A stretch of 63,219 nucleotides of DNA from JBFXCK01 sp050182275 (lineage in GTDB: Bacteria; Pseudomonadota; Alphaproteobacteria; SHNJ01), in contig JBFXCK010000008.1 of NCBI GenBank assembly GCA_050182275.1, forward strand, positions 1 to 63,219. Reading direction: 5' to 3'. The position numbers and the translations under genes were made by a program. The notes beneath the pieces were generated by a model that searched no databases, had not been told where the DNA came from, and saw nothing but the letters and a program-made list of their open reading frames with translations. Below are positions 25,456 through 34,032 of the stretch, in pieces. The number at the start of each line of letters is the position of its first letter. Within the stretch, counting starts at the first letter, position 1.

Positions 25456-28296
25456 GTGGATTCCAACCAAGCAGTGGCCTTATTCATGCGCAGTTTAGCC
25501 AAAGCTCTTTTTTACTCTGCGGCGATGGCGTTTTTCCTGGCCGGGATATCCGTGTTTCCGGCAGCTGCGCAAGTGGGCTGCATTTTTACGCCCACAGGCC
25601 AGCCGATATGCGTTGGCGAATGGCAGGTGCGCTGCCCGATTTGCCCGACCCCGGGCTTGCCCCGTCCTTCGGGGGACGGCAGCAAATTCGCGCAATTGGA
25701 AGCAGTGAATCAAGCGCGCCAGACTCTAACCGATACCTATAATCAATATCAGCAATTACAGCAGAACATCAAAAACACCTGGGGCGATCAAAACGATTTC
25801 GCCAATTTGTCCAGCGATGAAATGCTGTTGATGTATACGTCGACCTTGCAGAATTTGGAAGATTTTCAAATCGATCCCGATATCCGCCAGGTCGGCACGC
25901 TGGAAGAAATCGGCCAAGATATTCTCGACCATTTCTATGCGCAAACGCCCAACCCCAGCATTTCCGAACAATTGCGCATTAGAAATAAGCGCCAACGCGC
26001 CTATGAGCGCGCAATTTTGGTGGAATATGCGCTGGCGCAAAACACCAAATTCCTAACCGAAGACACGCCGGGCGGGCAGCGTTCTCCCTCCACGATTATG
26101 CTGGAAAGATTAGAGCAGCAGATCAGGCAGGCGGAATCCACCAAAGAAATCAGTTCAACCTTAAATGCGCGGGGCGCGATTTTGCGAGTCAATTACGCTA
26201 TTACGGTGCGCGTAGCGGCGATGAAAGCGGTAAGAGACCAGCGCCGCGCTTTAGCCGAGCTGATAACCGCGCCGGTGGCGCAGCCGACTTCCTTGCAAAA
26301 TGTGAATGGCCGCCAGCAATCAACGCCCTTACAAATCGTGCCCAATTCCGGCGGCCCCCCGCCGGAAGTGCTGCAGCTCACGCGTCTGAACAGCAATATC
26401 AGCAGCATTGATCCCGCCACATCGGTGCTTAATGGCGGCGGCGGCGTGCGCGCCGGGGTGGGGATGGGCGGCGGCGGTTCAATGGGCGGCGGCCGGATCG
26501 GCGGCGGCGTTGGCGGCCCGGTCGGCGGGGGCGGTGATGGCATTCCGCGCAATATTTTCCTTGGCATTGGCGGCTCGGTTGGCGGCGGCAATGTCGGGGG
26601 CGGCAATAATCAAAGGCCCGATGATCTGGGAGTTATTCCGGCGGCCTATGACAGATTGCGTCAGCCCGGCCAATTGCAAATCGGGGAAGAGGTAGTGAAT
26701 TCTCCCACGCACCGCGCCGAGATGCTTGAGCGCCTGCATAATGATTTGGTGATGATGGCGCGCCATCAAGAACAACTGCAATATTTGCAAGATACTTTAT
26801 CGTGCCACGATTTTTCCCGCGCCCAAGTTGACCGTTTCGCCAATCAAATTATTCCACAACTGGAATTAATCGCCGGCGGCCGCAATTTAGGCGGCGGCGC
26901 GGCGCGTCCCACATCCCGCGGGCCTTACAGCGATCCCGGCAACGCTTTTCTTGATCTGGCGGGAAGGCTGCCGCAATTGGCCCAGCAAGCCGATGGCACT
27001 TATGCCGAAATTCCGGGCAGCGCCTTAATCGGCCGCTTGCTGCAATTGGATGCCACCACCTATTACGATCTCAGCGATAAAAACCGGGCTGCTACTATCG
27101 CCGGCTGCCAAGCCGCCGGCATTATGATGCGCGGCAACCAGGCGCCGGCATTAAGCCGGCGCGGCAGCACTTTAAGCAATGCTTTAATTCATCCCACCAC
27201 TTGCCGCCCCAATAGTGTTAGCTGCTTTAACCCTGACGGATTGCCCGAATCGCGCCCGCAATATTGTTTGACCGACCAGGTGCGCCAAAGCCTGGCGCCG
27301 GTGGTGATGCCGGGGCCGCGTTCTTGCAATGCAACTTATATTATGCCGGGCGATACTTGCCGCATCGTCTATCCTTACGGCGGCAACCGTTTTGCGGCGT
27401 CGCCGGGAGGCGATTTGGGCCAATGGCTGACGGCATATAAGGTCGAGCGGATGTGGGCGCATTTGCGTTTTGGCACGCCAATCATGGTGCGCACCGATAA
27501 TCAGCAAGCTACTTTGCCGGGCGGTTATGGGGCGGAACATGCGTTGCGCGATTTGCGGCAATGGATGCGCGAAATCGCCGATGGCTATAATGAAAGAATT
27601 AAAGCCTTGAATGATGCCGATGCGCGCATGACCGGGCGCTATATCCGCCAATGGAACGGACGGGAATGGCTGCTCAGCGATCCGGCCAGCGCCAATACGG
27701 TGCGCATTGGCGATACCCACATCGCCGGCCCCGATGGCAGCGAGTTTGGCGATCCCAGCCGGAGTTTTTATTACCGCATCGATATCACCACGCCAGAAGG
27801 GGTAGCGGCGGCAGAGGCCTATATCCAAGCGCAAGTGCAAATCTTGCGCAATGAATTGGCCATTAAGCGCCAAGCGATGGAAGGCTTCAATCTTGACCGC
27901 GTTCATATGGATCCCAACCGGGCGCGGGAAGCCGGGCAAACGGTGCCGCGCGAGGTATTGATTTCCTGGTCCACCTTTAACGGCCTGGCCGATCAGCGGG
28001 TTGAGCGCGCGCGCCAGCAGCTGGATGCGTTGGATGCCTTCGCCGACCGCGCCGCCGACCGCCAATATAATAGTTGCAACATTTACCGCGAGGCCCGGCC
28101 AATTACCCTGCCGCCCTTCGATAGCAACGGCAATCCGACGCCGGCCTATGAGCATGGCAGCGATGCAACGATCAACAGCTTTATCGAATGCACGCCTCTT
28201 ATCCAGCGCGAAAAAATGTGTTTGGGTTTATGGGATGCGGCTAGCGTAAATGCATTGACCCGCGTTCATGTAACGCCGGGGCAAATAGAACAGTAA
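25456..28296 (+). CDS. very large exported protein with VirB5/TrbJ-like N-terminal part
   Basis: The GTG 25456 start gives 946 residues; ATG 25486 is possible, and both precede a signal peptide cut near FPAAAQ. Residues 70-285 are long helices with spacing like the preceding VirB5 (QTLTDTYNQYQQLQQNIKN, then a distal Gln-rich helix pair), suggesting a duplicated VirB5 domain. A Gly-rich linker (about 325-395) leads to a roughly 550-residue C-terminal part with paired cysteines. Its position between virB5 and the VirB7-like gene suggests an extracellular or periplasmic pilus component. No named family covers the C-terminal part. Confidence 0.75.
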   Translation: MDSNQAVALFMRSLAKALFYSAAMAFFLAGISVFPAAAQVGCIFTPTGQPICVGEWQVRCPICPTPGLPRPSGDGSKFAQLEAVNQARQTLTDTYNQYQQLQQNIKNTWGDQNDFANLSSDEMLLMYTSTLQNLEDFQIDPDIRQVGTLEEIGQDILDHFYAQTPNPSISEQLRIRNKRQRAYERAILVEYALAQNTKFLTEDTPGGQRSPSTIMLERLEQQIRQAESTKEISSTLNARGAILRVNYAITVRVAAMKAVRDQRRALAELITAPVAQPTSLQNVNGRQQSTPLQIVPNSGGPPPEVLQLTRLNSNISSIDPATSVLNGGGGVRAGVGMGGGGSMGGGRIGGGVGGPVGGGGDGIPRNIFLGIGGSVGGGNVGGGNNQRPDDLGVIPAAYDRLRQPGQLQIGEEVVNSPTHRAEMLERLHNDLVMMARHQEQLQYLQDTLSCHDFSRAQVDRFANQIIPQLELIAGGRNLGGGAARPTSRGPYSDPGNAFLDLAGRLPQLAQQADGTYAEIPGSALIGRLLQLDATTYYDLSDKNRAATIAGCQAAGIMMRGNQAPALSRRGSTLSNALIHPTTCRPNSVSCFNPDGLPESRPQYCLTDQVRQSLAPVVMPGPRSCNATYIMPGDTCRIVYPYGGNRFAASPGGDLGQWLTAYKVERMWAHLRFGTPIMVRTDNQQATLPGGYGAEHALRDLRQWMREIADGYNERIKALNDADARMTGRYIRQWNGREWLLSDPASANTVRIGDTHIAGPDGSEFGDPSRSFYYRIDITTPEGVAAAEAYIQAQVQILRNELAIKRQAMEGFNLDRVHMDPNRAREAGQTVPREVLISWSTFNGLADQRVERARQQLDALDAFADRAADRQYNSCNIYREARPITLPPFDSNGNPTPAYEHGSDATINSFIECTPLIQREKMCLGLWDAASVNALTRVHVTPGQIEQ

Positions 28297-28545
28297 TTGA
28301 ACCAAAGGGCGGCCCGTGATGAAAATGTCACCAAAATCTACGCCAGCAAGAGGGGGGATGCGGGTGTTTGGTATTTTTCTTACTTTTCATTGGGATAATA
28401 ACCCGCTAAAGTGCTGGCGGTCAGCTTTAACCTAAGGCCCGTTACCAGGTTTTGGGGTAAAGCCGGCAAGATTTTTTTGACCCTATTCAGCATTTATTTA
28501 GAGTGAACTGGTAACAAATAGAATGATTCAAATTGGGGGTAATCC

Positions 28546-28716
28546 ATGCAACGGTTGATCATAATGGCGGGAATGGTTTTGATGCTGGCGGCCTGCGGCA
28601 CCACCGAGGTGCCCGAACCCATCGGTATCGGTACTGGCCTTGATGAATTGAAACAAAGCCCCTGTGCTTGTGTCGAAATTCCGCAAGATTATTCGGATTG
28701 GCAAACGCGTTCGTAG
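28546..28716 (+). CDS. small VirB7-like lipoprotein
   Basis: ATG 28546 opens a 56-residue frame ending at TAG 28716, with GGGGGT upstream. A short hydrophobic signal ends in the lipobox LAAC with Cys17. The mature part is about 40 residues with a CAC pair and an aromatic end (YSDW). Size, lipobox and position immediately before virB8 match VirB7, which pairs with VirB9 in the outer-membrane core. The sequence is too short for a firm family call. Confidence 0.75.
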   Translation: MQRLIIMAGMVLMLAACGTTEVPEPIGIGTGLDELKQSPCACVEIPQDYSDWQTRS

Positions 28717-28719
28717 AAG

Positions 28720-29484
28720 GTGTTGAGGGCGATTGGTGTGGCTTTCAAATTCAACTGGAAGAAAAAGGATGAAGCAGCAAACCGGGTGGTCAGCGATAAA
28801 TCTCCCGCGCCTGCGTCGCCACCCGACCGTATGGGCCCCTATCCGGCGCAAGTCCATGTTCCGGCCCTTGAAAGCCGCCGTTATTTGTGGACCGCGCGCG
28901 CCTATGCCTATGCGCTTTATCTTAGCCTTCTTCTCAATGTCGCTTTGGTCGCGCTGCTTTTCGTTCTTACGCCGCTCAAACGGGTGGAGCCCATGCTAGT
29001 CACTTTCAAACCGCAATCCGAGCAAATCGTGAAGATCGAGCCGTTTGAAAAAGGCATGCGCGGTTTCGATTTGATGACCGAAAAATTGGTCGGCGAATAT
29101 GTGAAGATGCGCGAAGAAATTTTGGATGACGACCGCGAAATGGGCGAGCGCTGGTCGACCTATTTATATAACCGCACCAAGCCGGAAGATTTTGAAATTT
29201 TCCGCCGCGACGCGCAGCCTTTGTTCCAGCAATTCCGCGCCCGCCGCTTGGTGCGCTACGTCGATTTAACCGTGGTCAACCGCAACACCGCAACGCCCAA
29301 TACCTATACGGTTGAATACCAAACCGTCGATACCGACCGCACCGGGCGCGAAGTGCAGCGCTTGAATTGGCAAGCTTCCGTGTCGGTCGATTATGTTCCG
29401 CGCAAAGTCGATTACAAAGAGCAATATATCAATCCCCTTGGTTTTCAGGTGCAAAGCTATAGCACCCGCCAAAAACTTCAGTAA
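28720..29484 (+). CDS. virB8: VirB8-like inner-membrane assembly protein
   Basis: The 254-residue bitopic protein has a cytoplasmic tail, one membrane helix (residues 68-90) and a periplasmic VirB8 domain (residues 95-250) with the YTVEYQTVDT and NPLGFQVQSY strands typical of the family. VirB8 nucleates the inner-membrane complex and contacts VirB9 and VirB10. The start is given as GTG 28720, 3 nt after the VirB7-like stop. GTG 28738 is an alternative with a better-spaced GAGGG. Confidence 0.9.
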   Translation: MLRAIGVAFKFNWKKKDEAANRVVSDKSPAPASPPDRMGPYPAQVHVPALESRRYLWTARAYAYALYLSLLLNVALVALLFVLTPLKRVEPMLVTFKPQSEQIVKIEPFEKGMRGFDLMTEKLVGEYVKMREEILDDDREMGERWSTYLYNRTKPEDFEIFRRDAQPLFQQFRARRLVRYVDLTVVNRNTATPNTYTVEYQTVDTDRTGREVQRLNWQASVSVDYVPRKVDYKEQYINPLGFQVQSYSTRQKLQ

Positions 29485-29498
29485 ATGAGAAAGAGGCA

Positions 29499-30941
29499 AT
29501 GATGATGCAAGCAAAAAAAATAAAATTGACCATCGCGGTTTTAAGCGGGGCTTTAATTTTAAGCGGCGCTGCGGCCGCGCAAATTTCCCCGGTGGCGCCG
29601 CCGCCGCCGCCCGGCAGCGTTGGCTATAGCGGCGGTTCTTTGCCGCCCCCGCCGGGCGCGATGCCGTCTTCGGTTGCGACTTTCCCGGCCGCCAATCAAA
29701 ACCAAAATTTAAACCGTCCGCGCGGCACGGTTTCGTCATCAACCACCACAACCTATTCTTCGAATGCCTATCCCCCGGCAACCACCACCCGCACCGTCAA
29801 TACCACCGGCGCCGTACCGCCGCCACCGCCGCCGCCCGGCGATTTGATGATGAGCGGCCAGGAACGCGACATCATGGAACAAAGCACCGGCCAATATCCG
29901 GTGATGGAGCGCGGCACCACCGCGTCGCTTGGCGCGTTGCAAAAGGCTTGGGATTCGCCCTTCGCCGCTTCGGGCCAAGCCACGCCCGGCATTGTGCGTT
30001 TTTCCTGGCGGCCGGATTATGTGATGCCCTTGCGCACGCGTGAATTTATGGTCACCACCATCACCATGCCGGCGTGGGAGCAAATCGCCAACGTAATTGT
30101 CGGCGATCCGGTCGTGTTCGAAGCGCGCCGTATCAAAAACAATATTTTGGCCATCCGCCCCAGCCATGCCGGGGCCGATACCAATTTAACCGTGATTGGC
30201 GGTTCGGGCAGCATTTACAGCTTCTACATCCGCTCGGAAGGCTATAATTCGGATCAAATCACCGACATCACCGTTTATGTCGATGCGGCGCGCCCGCAAG
30301 CGGCAAGCGGCGGCACAACGCTGGAAGATATGGCGATCGCCGGAATCAACGCTGCCAGCGCTTCTTCGCCGGCGATGGCGGCAACCGAGCATAGCGATGC
30401 GGCGGCCAAAATCACCCCGCCCGATTATGTACGGGAAATCGCTTTTAAACCCGAAAATTTGCGCTTTGACATGAAAATCGTAGCGCCCACGGTGGAAGAC
30501 GCCGAGATCGCCCCTCAGCGCGTATTCAATGACGGCATCTGGACCTATTTCGATTTCGGTTCCAAGGCCGATACCGTGCGCCGCCCGGTGGTATATTTGG
30601 TGGTTGATGGCGTCGATACCATGGTCAATACCCGCACCGCAGGCCCCACCGGCAATGTGTTGATCGCCGAGGCGATGGGCGATTTTACGCTGCGCAACGG
30701 CAACCGTGTCGTATGCATTCACCGCACCGACCGTCCCTTGCCGCCGCGCCGCGACACCACCGAAGCCCGCCTGAAAAAAGAGGGCCGGCCGGCTTTGGCA
30801 AATCAAACCGTGATTACTGTACCGCCGCAACCAGCAGCGCCGCCGCGTAGAATGTCGGATATGCTGGGTGGCATGTCGAACTGGTTCGGGGGCAATGTAA
30901 AAACCCAGCCAGTGAAACCGCCTTCGGGCTTAGAGAAATAG
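29499..30941 (+). CDS. virB9: VirB9-like outer-membrane core protein
   Basis: The 480-residue protein has a signal peptide (cut near AAAAQ), a Pro-rich and Ser/Thr-rich N-terminal region to about residue 125, and a VirB9/TrbG domain from about 160 to 410. Recognisable stretches include ILAIRPSHAGADTNLTVIG and IWTYFDFGSKADTVRRPVVY. The Pro-rich extension makes it longer than classic VirB9. Three ATGs in a row begin the frame; the third may be used. VirB9 with VirB7 and VirB10 forms the outer-membrane core, yet the next gene is a secretin. Confidence 0.9.
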   Translation: MMMQAKKIKLTIAVLSGALILSGAAAAQISPVAPPPPPGSVGYSGGSLPPPPGAMPSSVATFPAANQNQNLNRPRGTVSSSTTTTYSSNAYPPATTTRTVNTTGAVPPPPPPPGDLMMSGQERDIMEQSTGQYPVMERGTTASLGALQKAWDSPFAASGQATPGIVRFSWRPDYVMPLRTREFMVTTITMPAWEQIANVIVGDPVVFEARRIKNNILAIRPSHAGADTNLTVIGGSGSIYSFYIRSEGYNSDQITDITVYVDAARPQAASGGTTLEDMAIAGINAASASSPAMAATEHSDAAAKITPPDYVREIAFKPENLRFDMKIVAPTVEDAEIAPQRVFNDGIWTYFDFGSKADTVRRPVVYLVVDGVDTMVNTRTAGPTGNVLIAEAMGDFTLRNGNRVVCIHRTDRPLPPRRDTTEARLKKEGRPALANQTVITVPPQPAAPPRRMSDMLGGMSNWFGGNVKTQPVKPPSGLEK

Positions 30942-30950
30942 AGGAACGAG

Positions 30951-32939
30951 ATGTCAGGACCGGTCAAGCAAAATAGCAAGATAAAGCTTCGTCACTTCGG
31001 GCTTTTGGCCCTGGTGTTGCTGGTGGGTTTAAGCGGCTGCACCGCGCCCCGGCAAATGATCGAACCTGAATTCACTAAAGAGGCTCCTAAGGCAAAAATT
31101 CCCGATCCGATTATCGGCGAAGACACCAATCAAGCGGTCGTGAACATTAATATTCCGCCTGAAACCCTGGTGCCGACGGCATTAGAGGTCAGCGATCCCT
31201 TGCCCGACCGGTATGTCGATAATTTCAGCGCGCTGGATGCGACGGCCAATGAAGCTTTCCGCCTCTTGCTGATGGATACAAATATTGCGCTGGCGACCGA
31301 TAAAGGCGCTGACGAAGTTAAAATCAATATTACCAATTACAACGGCAATCTCAGCGATATTATGGACCGGATGAGCGAAACCGCCGGCGTATTCTGGAAT
31401 TACCGCCAAGGCCTGGTGCGCTTAACCAAGGACCGCAGTTTCGTGGTGCCCTTGCCGCCCATCGCCGATGCGCTGGAAGATATGTCGGCGATGATCGCGG
31501 CAATCGGCGGCAGCGACGTCAAACTCGATAAAACCAGCCGCATGGTTACCTATAAAGCCACCCGCCGCTCGGCCGACGCCATCGCCAGTTATTTGGAACG
31601 CGTGCGCAAGCAAAAGGTGATGATTGTTTATGAAACCTATATTTTCGAAGTATTGCTGAATGACGCCAGCCAGCTTGGCGTCAATTGGAGCCAAATCCCC
31701 CGGCGCGTTCCGGCGATTACGTCTTCCACCCTGGCTTCCACTTTCAATACCGATTCCAGCAACAATCAATTCCTCGATATAACGGCAATCGACGCTAGCG
31801 GCACGCTTTCCGGTATTGAAACCGCCGGCTTGTCGTTCGGCTCGGTGTTCCGTTCAGGCTCGCTCAATATCAGCGTTTTGCTTAAATTCCTGAAGACCCA
31901 GGGGAATGTGGAAACGATTTCCAAACCGGTTATTACGCTCTTATCCGGCGGCAAATCGAAATTCGAGGTAGGCCGCAAAGAACGTTTCGTCTCCCGCCGC
32001 GGCGTGGCGACGCTGACCTCCAGCGGCACCGGCGAAGGCACGCAAACCACGCTTGAAACCGAAGATTTGAATACCGGCTTGAAAATGGAAATTTCGGGCG
32101 ATTACAGCGATGGGGCGGTTTTCACCACCATTAATCTTAGCCTCGATGATTTAATCCAATTCGCCGAAGTCACCGCCAGCGTCGCCGGCACCGGTTCGGA
32201 TGCAACGCCGCTTACCATCAACTTGCCGAAAACCTCGACCCGGCTGTTGAACACCAGCGTGCAGGCGCGTCCGGGCGATGCCATTATCTTGGCCGGCATC
32301 AACCAATCGCGCGATGAACGCAGCATCTCCGGGCCCTTCGAATCGGATGGTTTTTTCCCGATCTTGCGGGAAAACACCAAAGTGGCAAGACGCTCGGAAT
32401 TGGTGATCGTGTTAAAGCCGCGGCTGGTGAATTTCGCTCACAGCACGCCCGCCAAGGCTGGACCGGCTATGGCTAGAAAAACCAGCGGCCGCCTGGACAG
32501 CATGCCGCTCGTGCCGCCCAAAGAAGGCAGCGCGATGAAACAGCCGGCCATGACCGCCAGCCCGGAAAATAAGGACGGCGATCCTTACGCCGATTCACAA
32601 ATGCTGTTTATGCCGGAAGGCGGCAATACCTCCTCCTCTGCTCCCATGGAGCCGCCGCAATCCATGAACGTTGCGCCGATGAATTCCGCGCCAGCGATGG
32701 GCGCGGCGGAACGCGATATTACGGCGGGCGATATTTATCGTCCGCGCGGCAGCGCCATCACCGCACCCCGCGCTTCAACCATGACGCCGAAAAAGATGGC
32801 GCCGATGAGCGGGGATCCGCTTACCCGTCCCTTAGTGCCGCCCAGCAGCGCAACAAGCCGCAGCAGCGGGCCAACCATGGCGCCTTCAGCGGAAGATCCG
32901 TTGGTGGATAGTGTGGAAATGTTTGGGCGGCGCCGCTAA
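30951..32939 (+). CDS. secretin lipoprotein (PilN/PilQ/GspD family)
   Basis: The 662-residue protein has a lipobox LSGC with Cys30, a small N-domain (about 80-180) and a secretin domain (about 250-490). Family motifs seen are VYETYIFEVLLND, GNVETISKPVITLLSGGKS and RSELVIVLKPRLV. A Pro/Met-rich tail of about 170 residues follows. Lipoprotein secretins are typical of type IVb pili (BfpB, R64 PilN). It forms the outer-membrane channel through which a pilus or substrates pass. It follows virB9 by 9 nt, so an outer-membrane secretin is co-expressed with a VirB outer-membrane core, an unusual pairing. Confidence 0.92.
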   Translation: MSGPVKQNSKIKLRHFGLLALVLLVGLSGCTAPRQMIEPEFTKEAPKAKIPDPIIGEDTNQAVVNINIPPETLVPTALEVSDPLPDRYVDNFSALDATANEAFRLLLMDTNIALATDKGADEVKINITNYNGNLSDIMDRMSETAGVFWNYRQGLVRLTKDRSFVVPLPPIADALEDMSAMIAAIGGSDVKLDKTSRMVTYKATRRSADAIASYLERVRKQKVMIVYETYIFEVLLNDASQLGVNWSQIPRRVPAITSSTLASTFNTDSSNNQFLDITAIDASGTLSGIETAGLSFGSVFRSGSLNISVLLKFLKTQGNVETISKPVITLLSGGKSKFEVGRKERFVSRRGVATLTSSGTGEGTQTTLETEDLNTGLKMEISGDYSDGAVFTTINLSLDDLIQFAEVTASVAGTGSDATPLTINLPKTSTRLLNTSVQARPGDAIILAGINQSRDERSISGPFESDGFFPILRENTKVARRSELVIVLKPRLVNFAHSTPAKAGPAMARKTSGRLDSMPLVPPKEGSAMKQPAMTASPENKDGDPYADSQMLFMPEGGNTSSSAPMEPPQSMNVAPMNSAPAMGAAERDITAGDIYRPRGSAITAPRASTMTPKKMAPMSGDPLTRPLVPPSSATSRSSGPTMAPSAEDPLVDSVEMFGRRR

Positions 32940-33302
32940 TTAACGCGAGCGGGAAGACACTCTAAAACCGCGTTGCTGCGCATAGGGGGGTGTCGCGTCT
33001 TGCTTGGTTTCTTGCGTTCCTGTAAAACCTTTGCCTTCAAGAAAAGTAACAATATCGGTCAGAAGCTTTTGACGCGCTGTAGTTAAAATTTCATTCGCGC
33101 GAGTTTGAACTTGTTCACGGGCTTTATGGCCAGGAGCAAAAAAACTATCCGTCCGTTCTAAAGCGGCGGCAATATAAGCCGGATTATTAAACTTTAAAGC
33201 GCGGCGCATGAAATCCAAAATCTCATTTAAAGCCGCTTGTTCGATTCTGGTATCAAGCATTCCTAAAACATCGGCAGCGGGGGCGGCAGCTTCGGCGGAC
33301 AT
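32940..33302 (-). CDS. hypothetical small helical protein
   Basis: The 120-residue soluble protein is not recognised. It is helical and Ala-rich, with basic residues at the end. It is encoded opposite to the secretion operon and sits between the secretin and PilP-like genes, with its stop directly against the secretin stop. An AGGAG-type site precedes the start. It may be an insertion in the cluster or a regulator. Confidence 0.55.
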   Translation of the reverse strand: MSAEAAAPAADVLGMLDTRIEQAALNEILDFMRRALKFNNPAYIAAALERTDSFFAPGHKAREQVQTRANEILTTARQKLLTDIVTFLEGKGFTGTQETKQDATPPYAQQRGFRVSSRSR

Positions 33303-33519
33303 TATCTTTTCTCCTCACAGGTTAAAATCTGTTTCTACCCTAGCTCTTCATTAGCAAAAAGTCAATCCTTAACAGATACAGTTATTCGTTAATGGATAAT
33401 GGCCATAATCACGCTAAGTTTAAGAAAAAACCGCTTATTCGGAAAAGCGCGTGTAATGCACGCTTAATTGTTTTATACTGAAAGAACGGTGTTAAGAAAA
33501 TCCTTTGGCGGAGGTTACG

Positions 33520-33984
33520 ATGCGCTTCTTTACTTATTTTTCGGCAATTATATTAATGGCAAGCATTTTCTTGCCCGGCCTGGCTTTGGCGCAGGCGGCG
33601 GCAGGGGTTAATCCTTTTGCCCGTCCGGCCCCTCCGGCCCCTGTAGCGGCTCAGCCGGTTGTGCCGGCGCCCTCGCTCCCCCCCAATTTGCTAGGCAATA
33701 AAGACGATGATTTGCGCGATGACCTTGAATCCATGGTGGTGGTGGCCGTTTCCGGCTCATCGGCCGTCTTACGCGACAATAACCGCTCTATTTTCGTCCG
33801 TGATGGCGGAAAAGTGACGCTGGACGGCCAAAAGCTTAAGGCTCATGTTTCGGGCAATAAGCTGCGCTTAACCAAAATTTCAACAAATAAAGACAAAGAA
33901 AAGAAAGAAATAGAGGTATTTAGCGGTGAAGTGGGTAATATTGTTGCTTTAGGACAAACCCCGTCTAAACCAGCAAAAAATTAA
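33520..33984 (+). CDS. PilP-like periplasmic pilus biogenesis protein
   Basis: ATG 33520 is preferred to TTG 33505 because GGAGGT lies 4 nt upstream and the signal peptide then starts properly. The 154-residue protein has a signal peptide (cut near LALAQ), a Pro/Ala linker and a small beta-rich domain (SMVVVAVSGSSAVLRDNNRS). That domain resembles type IVb pilus PilP, which links the secretin to the inner-membrane complex. The gene order secretin-PilP-ATPase-GspF mirrors R64 pilN-O-P-Q-R except for the missing pilO at this point. The similarity is weak at sequence level. Confidence 0.65.
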   Translation: MRFFTYFSAIILMASIFLPGLALAQAAAGVNPFARPAPPAPVAAQPVVPAPSLPPNLLGNKDDDLRDDLESMVVVAVSGSSAVLRDNNRSIFVRDGGKVTLDGQKLKAHVSGNKLRLTKISTNKDKEKKEIEVFSGEVGNIVALGQTPSKPAKN

Positions 33985-34032
33985 CTATTTGCTAGCAAGA
34001 TAGGGAGGAAAACCATAGGGCAAAATCCTTCC

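Noticed and set aside
27184..28155. Long 323-residue minus-strand frame
   Set aside because: It lies wholly inside the 946-residue exported protein, has no ribosome binding site and has a shadow-like composition rich in Arg, Ile and Gly.
28317..28436. Short frame of 39 residues upstream of the VirB7-like gene
   Set aside because: It has no ribosome binding site at its start and no signal or conserved pattern, so it is likely leader sequence.
30186..30830. 214-residue minus-strand frame inside virB9
   Set aside because: It is antisense to well-conserved VirB9 motifs and has no independent signal.
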